This document shows, in pieces, positions 31,029 to 38,076 of a stretch of DNA of 44,653 nt (positions are counted from its first letter, which is position 1; the number at the start of each line of letters is the position of its first letter). Below the pieces are notes generated by a model. It did not search any database and had not been told where the DNA came from. It was given only the letters and a program-made list of their open reading frames with translations. This DNA comes from Flavobacteriales bacterium UBA7666 (GTDB lineage: Bacteria > Bacteroidota > Bacteroidia > Flavobacteriales_D > Crocinitomicaceae). Both the position numbers and the translations under genes were made by a program. The DNA lies in the NCBI GenBank assembly GCA_002483265.1, contig DLHO01000023.1, positions 1-44,653 of the forward strand, written 5' to 3'.

Positions 31029-32456
31029 GTGGTACATAGAAATCAAATTATTGAAGTTAAGATCGACGATTTTGCATTTGGCGGTCAAGGTCTTGCACGC
31101 ATGAAATCGGAAGAAGGAGATTTTATTTTATTCGTTGAAAATACCTTTCCGGGACAATTCGTAAGAGCACGCGTTGACAAGAAAAGAAAGCGTCATGCAG
31201 AATGCAAATTACTGGAAGTGTTGGAACGTTCTCCTCTGGAAAGAGAATTGCCTTATCAGGAGATTTCAGGTGCACCTTATTTGTTTGTACCCATCGAACT
31301 TCAACAAGAGTACAAGAAGAAGTCTACTTTGGATGTTTACCGTAAAATCGGACGAATTCCAGACCCTTCAGCTTTGTTTGACACCTTTATTTCATCTCCG
31401 GAAGTATTCTTTTACCGGAATAAAATGGAATACAGCTTTTCATGTATCGAGCATGTTCCTGAGACTGGAGAAGAAATTGACGATGCCTTTGCTCTTGGTT
31501 TCAAACGAAGAGGGACTTGGTGGAAAGTAGAGAATCTGAATAAACCGAGTGGTTTGTTTGATGAACAATGGGAAACAATTCTTCCACAGTTTAGAGATTT
31601 ACTTAAAACCTTTGGTCTTCCTGCTTGGCATCCACCAAAAAAAGAAGGGTTCTTCCGACACATTGTTGTGCGAAAATCATTTGATCAAGATAAAATATTG
31701 CTTCATATCGTAACAAGTTCTGTTGGAATAAAGAAATTTGATAAAAAACAGATCGTTGCCTTTTTGACGGAGAAATTAGGAAATCGTTTGGCCGGTGTTT
31801 GGCATACCATCAATGACAACATTGCAGATCGTGCAAAGATTGAAAACGGAACCAGCGAATTATTATACGGAGAATCTGTAGTCGTTGAAAAAATGCTAGG
31901 CTTGTCTTTCGAGATCAGCATGGAAAGTTTCTTCCAGACAAACCCGAAAAGTGCTGAACGCTTGTATACCAAAGCAATCGATTACGTTTGCGATCATGCA
32001 AAAGACGGCGGGGTAATCATGGACTTGTTCTGTGGAACCGGAACAATTGGGCAGTTGGTTGCACAGCGCGTAAATGCCGGAGAGATTATCGGTGTGGACA
32101 TTGTGGAAGAAGCCATTGAAGATGCCAAGCGAAATGCCAAAAGAAATAACTTAAGTCATCTCCATTTTTTCGCAGCAGATGTCGGTAAATTCCTTTCACT
32201 TCACCCGGAATACTTGAATAGAATCGACACCATTGTCTTGGATCCACCAAGAGCAGGAATTGCTCCTAAGACCTTACAAAAGGTAATGGCTTTGGGTGCT
32301 TCTCATTTGGTTTATATTTCATGTAATCCATCTACTCAGGCACGTGATACGGAAACCCTTGAAAAAGGTGGGTATAAACTGACGAAATTATCTTTGGTAG
32401 ATCAATTCCCGCACACTAGCCACATTGAGGCTATTGCGGTATATGAGAAAATTTGA
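31029..32456 (+). CDS. rlmD: 23S rRNA (uracil-C5)-methyltransferase RlmD type
   Basis: A 475-residue SAM-dependent RNA m5U methyltransferase of the TrmA/RlmC/RlmD family. It has an N-terminal TRAM domain (QIIEVKIDDFAFGGQGLARM), the SAM-binding motif DLFCGTGTIGQLVAQ (about residue 332), DPPRAGIAPKTLQ, and the catalytic Cys in YISCNPSTQARD (about 434). By homology it methylates U1939 (E. coli number) of 23S rRNA; the exact target within TrmA/RlmC/RlmD is inferred. The start is GTG (MVHRNQ). The palindrome directly after the stop acts as terminator. Confidence 0.9.
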   Translation: MVHRNQIIEVKIDDFAFGGQGLARMKSEEGDFILFVENTFPGQFVRARVDKKRKRHAECKLLEVLERSPLERELPYQEISGAPYLFVPIELQQEYKKKSTLDVYRKIGRIPDPSALFDTFISSPEVFFYRNKMEYSFSCIEHVPETGEEIDDAFALGFKRRGTWWKVENLNKPSGLFDEQWETILPQFRDLLKTFGLPAWHPPKKEGFFRHIVVRKSFDQDKILLHIVTSSVGIKKFDKKQIVAFLTEKLGNRLAGVWHTINDNIADRAKIENGTSELLYGESVVVEKMLGLSFEISMESFFQTNPKSAERLYTKAIDYVCDHAKDGGVIMDLFCGTGTIGQLVAQRVNAGEIIGVDIVEEAIEDAKRNAKRNNLSHLHFFAADVGKFLSLHPEYLNRIDTIVLDPPRAGIAPKTLQKVMALGASHLVYISCNPSTQARDTETLEKGGYKLTKLSLVDQFPHTSHIEAIAVYEKI

Positions 32457-32457
32457 A

Positions 32458-32495
32458 AAACAGTAGGCACGCGATTAATCGCGTGCCTACTGTTT
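32458..32495. terminator. Perfect palindromic terminator, GTAGG repeat family
   Basis: Two 19-base arms (32458-32476 and 32477-32495) are perfectly complementary; the core arm is GTAGGCACGCGATT. It lies one base after the rlmD stop and ends at the 3' side of the convergent 5-alpha-reductase-like gene, so it works for both. Shares GTAGG ... GCG with 1518-1557 and 44639-44653. Confidence 0.85.
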
Positions 32496-32498
32496 CAA

Positions 32499-33254
32499 TC
32501 AATAAATAAACGGGATCACCGCTTTTCGGTCTTTTGGATAATCTTCAAAGGTTTTCTTATACCATTTATGGTTCGCAAGTGCCCGTGGAAATAAATTGCA
32601 AAACGTAAAGAAAGCAAAGCAAAATGCAGGAAGATTCCAGCAAAGAATTGCAAAGCCAATCCATTCCAATAATTCACCACCTAAATTTGGCGCAGAGATC
32701 AAGTTAAACGGCCCGCCATACGGAATCTTGTATCCATCTGCCGGATTATTTCTTAATCCGATTAAAACCGTGTCCGAATAGATATTGGTGAACATTCCGA
32801 TTACAAAGAGAGAAACTCCAAGGATAAATTGCCAGGAAGTGAACCAATCATTAGTGTAAGAAGAGAAATGCGTTAGGTAATAACCAATCAGAAATCCGTT
32901 TGCCAAATTGTGGAACATCGCCATTCCTACAATGCTTACCGGGATTTGTTTACCCTTGGTTCGTGTTCTGAATGGGTAAATAAAACTTCTATTCACATAA
33001 TGCTCAGTAAACAAGGCAACGATTGTCCAGTCAACTGCTGAAAGTTGCTTCTTACTTGTGAGAATGAAGGAGTAGAGCACAACCAATACAAAAGCTTCCA
33101 TAATTACCCATCCCCAGCGATTAGACATGGTTGGTCCCCATTTGGAAGTAGTGAATTTTCCATAGGGAGCATCTTTGAATTGCAAACCTAAAAATGCGAT
33201 AATTCCTACGCCAATCCAGGCATAGCAGAAATAGTAGAATGTCTCTTGTGTCAT
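32499..33254 (-). CDS. Membrane reductase, steroid 5-alpha-reductase C-terminal domain type
   Basis: A 251-residue protein with about six membrane helices. The C-terminal half fits the 3-oxo-5-alpha-steroid 4-dehydrogenase family (PF02544 type): GLRNNPADGYKIPYGGPFNLISAPNLGGELLEWIGFAI, then RALANHKWYKKTFEDYPKDRKAVIPFIY, which hold the expected NADPH-binding residues. Bacterial relatives reduce enone double bonds in varied lipids; a real steroid role is unlikely and not claimed. ATG 33254 lies two bases after the stop of the SDR gene; a longer frame from 33278 would overlap it. Last gene of the glycan operon. Confidence 0.85.
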   Translation of the reverse strand: MTQETFYYFCYAWIGVGIIAFLGLQFKDAPYGKFTTSKWGPTMSNRWGWVIMEAFVLVVLYSFILTSKKQLSAVDWTIVALFTEHYVNRSFIYPFRTRTKGKQIPVSIVGMAMFHNLANGFLIGYYLTHFSSYTNDWFTSWQFILGVSLFVIGMFTNIYSDTVLIGLRNNPADGYKIPYGGPFNLISAPNLGGELLEWIGFAILCWNLPAFCFAFFTFCNLFPRALANHKWYKKTFEDYPKDRKAVIPFIY

Positions 33255-33256
33255 GC

Positions 33257-34228
33257 TTAATGATTCTTGTGATGCCAAGATAATAAATCTTTCATCGTTT
33301 CATCAATCGGTCGTGGATTGTGACCTAAATCTTTTTTGGCTTTTTCAGATTCAATGAATCTATTTCCAAATTCCAGAATCTCGATACTTTGTTTGGTAAG
33401 TGAAGGATCTTGCTTTCTGACTTTGTAGTATGCCCCGATGATCGGAAGAAATGTTTTCACTAAACCAATTGGAACTTCAAAACACGGAATGCGTTTGTTG
33501 GATACTTTGGCTACAGTTCTGGATAAGTCTTTTAACGTACAATAACTTCCTCCAAGAATATAGGATTCGCCCAATTTCCCCCGGGTCAATGCATTGCAGA
33601 TCGAGTTTGCTACATCGCGAACATCTACCCAATTATATCCGCCTTTAAAAACAAAGGGAACACCTCTTTTCGACATGGAAATGAAGGCACTGTTTTGTTT
33701 GCATTTCGCGTAATTAGGTGGGCCGAAAACTGCTGTGGGATTTACCACAATGATGGGTAATCCTTCTTCAAAATACTTGCGGGCGATCAATTGACCATCA
33801 CGCTTGCTTTTGTCGTAGGAATAAGCAGAATCAGAAACGAAATTGCGTGTTTCATTCATCTTTTCATTCATTGGAAGGTGATCATAGGCATGGATCGATG
33901 AAAGATGAATAATACGTTTTAAATTACTCTTTTTCGCAGCCTTCAATACATTTTCTAATCCTTCAATATTGATCTTTTGAACCAATTGATTCTGATCTCC
34001 GTTGATTGAAATAACTGCAGCGCAATGAATAAGGTAATCGCAATCCTTCATGAGCTCAAGGAGCGAGTTCTTATCGTGTAAAGAACCTTTTACCGTTTCA
34101 ATATTCCGGCTTTCTAAGAAATTGCTTTTGGAATGAACCAATGCTTTGATGGAGTAGTTCCGGCGGATCAGTTCTTCAATAACCGCATTTCCGATATGAC
34201 CGTTTCCACCTGTTATAGCAACTTTCAC
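33257..34228 (-). CDS. NAD-dependent epimerase/dehydratase (extended SDR, 3-beta-HSD-like)
   Basis: A 323-residue extended short-chain dehydrogenase. The NAD loop GGNGHIG is at 7-13, the Ser at LSSIHAY, and the catalytic YxxxK in YDKSK (138-142). PTAVFGPPNYAKC and GGYNWVDVRDVANSI are also typical. It resembles the dihydroflavonol-4-reductase/3-beta-HSD branch, but the real substrate may be a nucleotide sugar or lipid. The GTG start overlaps the TAG of the upstream glycosylphosphotransferase by one base and its stop leads to the 5-alpha-reductase-like gene two bases on, so the three are coupled. Confidence 0.9.
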   Translation of the reverse strand: MKVAITGGNGHIGNAVIEELIRRNYSIKALVHSKSNFLESRNIETVKGSLHDKNSLLELMKDCDYLIHCAAVISINGDQNQLVQKINIEGLENVLKAAKKSNLKRIIHLSSIHAYDHLPMNEKMNETRNFVSDSAYSYDKSKRDGQLIARKYFEEGLPIIVVNPTAVFGPPNYAKCKQNSAFISMSKRGVPFVFKGGYNWVDVRDVANSICNALTRGKLGESYILGGSYCTLKDLSRTVAKVSNKRIPCFEVPIGLVKTFLPIIGAYYKVRKQDPSLTKQSIEILEFGNRFIESEKAKKDLGHNPRPIDETMKDLLSWHHKNH

Positions 34229-35619
34229 TATTTTCCTTTTGCTTTCACAATGATCAACACGGTATGCATCAGGATTTTCAAGTCCAAAGCGATGGATCTG
34301 TTTCTAAGATAAAGTAAATCGAATTTCATACGCTGGATCATTTGATCCACGTTTTCTGCGTAACCGTATTTTACTTGTCCCCAAGAAGTAATTCCGGGTC
34401 TTACTTTCGTTAATTCAAGAAATTGAGGCTCGCGTGCTTTTATCTGATCGATAAAGAATTGTCTTTCCGGTCGTGGACCAACTAATGACATATCGCCTTT
34501 TAGCACATTAAAGAATTGAAGAAATTCATCTAAACGTGCTTTACGCATGAATTTACCAATTGGGGTGATTCGGGGATCATCCGTACTGGAAAGTTGCGGA
34601 CCTGCTTTTTCAGCATCGATATACATGGTGCGGAACTTAATAATCTTAAAAGGTTTTCCATTCAAGCCAATCCGTTCCTGGAAAAATAAAATCGGTCCGG
34701 GAGAAGAAAGCTTCACGGCTATTGTCAGGAAAATATAAACCGGAATAAGCAGGATGATTGCAAGAATTGAAAAGAAAATATCAAATAAACGTTTTGCTAC
34801 ACGCTGCCAGTAAGGCATTACTTCTGCATTTACCTCCATCAAAAGGGCGCCGAAGATGTTGTTTAATTTTACCGAACCCGATAAGATATCATACATGTCT
34901 GGAAGTACCTTGATAACGATGTTTTCACCGTTGATTCTTGAAATGATTGTTTTCAGACGTTCATGTTCCGTACTTTCAAGTGCAATAATGATTTCTTCAA
35001 TCCTGTTCTCGGAAATAATTTGTTCCAATTGATCTACATGGCCCAGATAAGGCATTTTGTTTTCCAATAGTTTGTCAATGCCGTTCAGATTAACAAATCC
35101 TACGAATTGATTTCCGCCTCCTTTTTCAATTCCTTCGATTTCCTGATAGATTGCAACCGCTTTTTCAGATCCTCCAATCAGCAGTGTTTTGAATCCATCT
35201 TTTCGTGTGTGAATTCTTGCTACCAGAATACTGGTAATAACCAATCTGGAAAAGAATGTAACCCCAAAATGAAGGAGTGCCAGTGTTAAAAGTGAACGAT
35301 AGTAATTGAAATACGTATTGACATCATCGTCGATCAATAATGCAAAAAACAGAACGATAGATCCGAAAATGGTTGCAAATGCAGTGTAAGAAAGAATCTT
35401 TAGACGATACAATCTGCGAACATCCTGATACGTTCCCTGAAGGGTGTAGAATAAGAGCCAAAGGATCGGAATGAAAAGGATTCCGTAGTAAAAAGTTTCA
35501 TTAAAAGAGAATTCTTCGTGTTCAATGTTTGTTTTTCGATAGTAATAAAATAGCGCCCACGATAAAGCCGCTGCTAAAAAATCACTCGCAATAAATAAAC
35601 CTCTAAACAATTTTTGCAT
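34228..35619 (-). CDS. Polyprenyl glycosylphosphotransferase (undecaprenyl-phosphate sugar transferase)
   Basis: A 463-residue bacterial sugar transferase (WbaP/EpsE-like). The N-terminal half has about four membrane helices and a Rossmann-like domain (GFKTLLIGGSEKAVAIYQEIEG). The C-terminal catalytic domain has KRLFDIFFSILAIILLIPVYIFLTIAVKL, then PGPILFFQERIG, KIIKFRTMYIDAE, RKARLDEFLQFFNVLKGDMSLVGPRPE and PGITSWGQVKYGY, all family motifs. It moves a sugar-1-phosphate onto undecaprenyl phosphate at the cytoplasmic face, starting an exopolysaccharide or glycan unit. The operon includes a Gfo/Idh/MocA enzyme and an SDR that could make the sugar donor. Confidence 0.93.
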   Translation of the reverse strand: MQKLFRGLFIASDFLAAALSWALFYYYRKTNIEHEEFSFNETFYYGILFIPILWLLFYTLQGTYQDVRRLYRLKILSYTAFATIFGSIVLFFALLIDDDVNTYFNYYRSLLTLALLHFGVTFFSRLVITSILVARIHTRKDGFKTLLIGGSEKAVAIYQEIEGIEKGGGNQFVGFVNLNGIDKLLENKMPYLGHVDQLEQIISENRIEEIIIALESTEHERLKTIISRINGENIVIKVLPDMYDILSGSVKLNNIFGALLMEVNAEVMPYWQRVAKRLFDIFFSILAIILLIPVYIFLTIAVKLSSPGPILFFQERIGLNGKPFKIIKFRTMYIDAEKAGPQLSSTDDPRITPIGKFMRKARLDEFLQFFNVLKGDMSLVGPRPERQFFIDQIKAREPQFLELTKVRPGITSWGQVKYGYAENVDQMIQRMKFDLLYLRNRSIALDLKILMHTVLIIVKAKGK

Positions 35620-35633
35620 TCTAACTAATGATT

Positions 35634-36500
35634 CTAGAAGTGTACTACTTTAATGTTATCAATATAAACTTCACTGGAATTTACGCCCGGATCTAAGAGC
35701 GTTCTCAGGTATTGTTTATAAAAGAATGCGTTCGGAGTGTTGGATACTACCTCTTTCAAATCAATGTAGATTTTTTTCCATTTCACGTCCGATTTTTGTC
35801 TGGAAGCTGTATAACCGCCATGATCAACGATAGTTCCTCCGACTTGCATTTCTAACATTCCTGTTAGAATAGAATTCGTGTTTTTATAATCGAATTCCAA
35901 GTAAACCTCGGCACCACTTTTTGGCAGAAGCATTTGATCGGTTACACCAACCCACAAGGAGTCTGTGGTGTTCAAGGAAAGATGACCGTAAGAACCCCAA
36001 GGGCCTATAGCGCTGTTGGTTTCTACCTCCAAGTCTAAATTGGGACTGGAAACAGATACATCTTTTACAAATTTGATGGTGCTACTTTCAAAATCTTCAA
36101 TCCAGAATTTGGTGTTTGAATAGTATCTTGTAGTAGGATTAAAAGTATAGGTTTCACCCTCTGCGAGATCCAATGTGGTTTCGAATGGTTCTAGAAAAGG
36201 ATAGATTTTTTTTGTTGAAGCGATTCCGTTATTTTTAATTGCCGGGTACAAAGTTACTTTACAGTTACCCGAAACAAGTACCGGAATTTTACAAGGAAGC
36301 TCAAATACGCCAATTACCTTTCCATCGACATACACCCAAACATCACTGAAATTATTAGTCAATTCACCCGTTGGAGTATCCGGATTTGGATTCGCATTAA
36401 GCGTCCAATTGTTTATCTCAAACCAAACCGGCAGAGGGTTATTCTTAACGCAACTTGACAATCCGAAGGAAAGCAGAACAAAAAAGTATAAATATTTCAT
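35634..36500 (-). CDS. Hypothetical lipoprotein, 288 aa
   Basis: No family named with confidence. A lipobox ending LSSC (Cys17) followed by VKNN predicts an outer-membrane lipoprotein. The rest is beta rich: a first domain of about 110 residues (LTNNFSDVWVYVDGKVIGVFELPCKIPVLVSGNCKVTLYPAIKNNG) that looks like a small Ig-like or carbohydrate-associated fold, and a second jelly-roll-like part ending YIDNIKVVHF, a pattern shared by carbohydrate-binding modules. Placed between the MocA dehydrogenase and the glycosylphosphotransferase genes (34- and 14-base gaps), it may bind or export the glycan made by them. A TAAATTTG box at 36525-36532 on minus may give an internal promoter. Confidence 0.7.
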   Translation of the reverse strand: MKYLYFFVLLSFGLSSCVKNNPLPVWFEINNWTLNANPNPDTPTGELTNNFSDVWVYVDGKVIGVFELPCKIPVLVSGNCKVTLYPAIKNNGIASTKKIYPFLEPFETTLDLAEGETYTFNPTTRYYSNTKFWIEDFESSTIKFVKDVSVSSPNLDLEVETNSAIGPWGSYGHLSLNTTDSLWVGVTDQMLLPKSGAEVYLEFDYKNTNSILTGMLEMQVGGTIVDHGGYTASRQKSDVKWKKIYIDLKEVVSNTPNAFFYKQYLRTLLDPGVNSSEVYIDNIKVVHF

Positions 36501-36534
36501 AGATAAGCCTATGTGTAGCTAACGCAAATTTACG

Positions 36535-37533
36535 TTAATTATTGTCGAAAACCGAGAGATGGGCGGATTTCAATTTGTCAATAATTTGATAGGCTACATC
36601 CAAAGCGCGGTACGCATCATCGATAGAAACCACAACAGGCTGATTATGAACGATGGAATTATAAAAAGAACGCAATTCCTCTTGTATGGCATTGGTCTTT
36701 TTAATTTCCGGTTTCAGTGCCGAAAAATTTACATCATCATTGAGTTGGAAGCTGAAAAATCCGGGGGCTTCCTGATCTTTTGGCGTGATCATGATCTGAT
36801 CCACGGATTGATTTAAGAAATCGATTACGAGGTAACCTGTTTTTTGAAAAATACGTGTTTTACGCATATTATTTAATGACATACGCGAAGCGGTCAAATT
36901 GGCCACACAACCGTTGTCAAATTCAATACGAACTGAAGTAATATCCGGAGTTTTGCTTACTACACAAACACCGCTTGCAGAAATCCTTCTGATAGAAGAG
37001 TTTACGCAGCTTAGAACGATGTCTAAATCGTGGATCATTAAATCTAAAATCACGGAAACATCCGTTCCGCGCGGGTTGTATTGTGCCAAACGATGAATCT
37101 CAAAGAACATAGGCTTTACGATCAAAGACTCTGCGGCACGAAATGCCGGATTAAATCGTTCCACATGTCCAACCTGAACAATGACAGCAGCTTCTCTGGA
37201 TAAATCCAACAAAATTTTAGCTTGTTCGGTAGTTTCTGCAACCGGTTTTTCGATAAAAACATGTTTACTGGATCGAATAGCCTTGTATGCGATGTCGTAA
37301 TGATGAAGTGTTGGAGCAACGACGTCCACGCATTCGCATGAATCAATGAGCGCCTGCATATTGTCCCAACGCTTTACCGGATATTCGGACATGGTTTTTT
37401 GGGCAGATTCATCAGATGGGTCATAAAAACCAACCAATTCGAATAAATCAGTTAGTTCCAGTATCAGTCGAATGTGGATTCTGCCTAAGTGTCCAGCTCC
37501 AAAAACACCAATTTTAAGTTTCTTATCACCCAT
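36535..37533 (-). CDS. Gfo/Idh/MocA-family oxidoreductase
   Basis: A 332-residue NAD(P)-dependent sugar oxidoreductase. The nucleotide loop GVFGAGHLGRIH is at 9-20, the family marker EKPVAE at 95-100, and the MIHDLDIVLS segment carries the catalytic-site residues. Such enzymes oxidise or isomerise sugar or nucleotide-sugar groups, for example making UDP-sugar acids. As the first gene of the operon with a sugar transferase, it probably makes the sugar donor. ATG 37533 is chosen since it gives MGDKKLKIGV; the frame is open to 37629 but that part has no family match and would overlap the promoter. Confidence 0.9.
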   Translation of the reverse strand: MGDKKLKIGVFGAGHLGRIHIRLILELTDLFELVGFYDPSDESAQKTMSEYPVKRWDNMQALIDSCECVDVVAPTLHHYDIAYKAIRSSKHVFIEKPVAETTEQAKILLDLSREAAVIVQVGHVERFNPAFRAAESLIVKPMFFEIHRLAQYNPRGTDVSVILDLMIHDLDIVLSCVNSSIRRISASGVCVVSKTPDITSVRIEFDNGCVANLTASRMSLNNMRKTRIFQKTGYLVIDFLNQSVDQIMITPKDQEAPGFFSFQLNDDVNFSALKPEIKKTNAIQEELRSFYNSIVHNQPVVVSIDDAYRALDVAYQIIDKLKSAHLSVFDNN

Positions 37534-37537
37534 ATTA

Positions 37538-37545
37538 CAAATGTA
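37538..37545 (-). promoter_or_regulatory. -7 box TACATTTG for the glycan operon
   Basis: On the minus strand TACATTTG, a perfect TAnnTTTG, ends four bases before the MocA ATG at 37533, which again predicts a leaderless message. The -33 TTG at proper distance is not evident. Confidence 0.6.
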
Positions 37546-37700
37546 CGGATTCACCAAAACGAATCCCTTGACACAGGTTTGTGTTATTAACAACGAATGT
37601 TTAGTTGTATATAATCGTTTGGAAAACACTCATTTTCTGATGAATACTACTTGAAAGAAAAAAAAATCAAATTCCCTGTAGGATTTTCAATAGAATTACT

Positions 37701-37708
37701 TATTTTTG
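37701..37708 (+). promoter_or_regulatory. -7 box TATTTTTG for tRNA-His
   Basis: A perfect TAnnTTTG 12 bases before the first tRNA base. The predicted transcription start is a few bases before the mature 5' end. Confidence 0.55.
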
Positions 37709-37720
37709 CGCCATAATTAC

Positions 37721-37795
37721 GGAGGTTGTAGCTCAGTTGGTTAGAGCGCTGGTTTGTGGTACCAGAGGTCGCGGGTTCGAGACCCGTCTCCCTCC
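37721..37795 (+). tRNA. tRNA-His (GUG anticodon)
   Basis: Cloverleaf with D arm GCTCAGTTGGTTAGAGC, anticodon arm CTGGT-TTGTGGT-ACCAG (anticodon GTG) and T arm GCGGG-TTCGAGA-CCCGT. The extra G-1 (37721) opposite C73 (37795) fits His identity. No CCA is encoded. In the acceptor stem, pairs 5-68 and 6-67 are T-C and T-T, two adjacent mismatches that are unusual. A terminator follows six bases on. Confidence 0.92.
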
Positions 37796-37800
37796 CAAAA

Positions 37801-37841
37801 AAAGAAAAAGCGTGATGGTGTAAACCTCACGCTTTTTCTTT
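37801..37841 (+). terminator. Intrinsic terminator of tRNA-His
   Basis: AAAGAAAAAGCGTGA (37801-37815) pairs perfectly with TCACGCTTTTTCTTT (37827-37841); inside the loop GGT and ACC add three pairs. Confidence 0.85.
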
Positions 37842-37858
37842 TTCCTCAAAACTCACTC

Positions 37859-37962
37859 TCACACTCTGATTTTTTGATTTGTTTTCCTTTTTGCAGTAAA
37901 AGAGTGTGAAGTGCGAAAGCGGTCACACTCTTTTTGTTTTCTCTAAATAGTTCAATTTAGAG
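37859..37962 (+). ncRNA. Structured leader with competing hairpins, possible attenuator
   Basis: AGAGTGTGA (37900-37908) can pair either with upstream TCACACTCT (37859-37867) or with downstream TCACACTCT (37923-37931). The downstream pairing extends to 11 bp with AAAGAGTGTGA, 14-base loop, then TTTTT, so it looks like a terminator, and the upstream pairing would prevent it. A third hairpin, CTCTAAAT-AGTTCA-ATTTAGAG, is at 37941-37962. This is the arrangement of an attenuator or riboregulator ahead of the GT39 gene, or a small RNA. No known riboswitch class is recognised. Confidence 0.4.
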
Positions 37963-38076
37963 CGAGAGCGTGTTTCTCAGTTTTGTTTTTTCTTCATTCT
38001 CATTCTCACCTCTTTTTGTATATTACTGATCTTTAAAACACTTATATCGATCTAAAAATTATTGTAGCCTACCGGA

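Noticed and set aside
32499..34228. Steroid degradation or synthesis genes
   Set aside because: Both families are broad and the context is a glycan operon; no other steroid gene is in the window.
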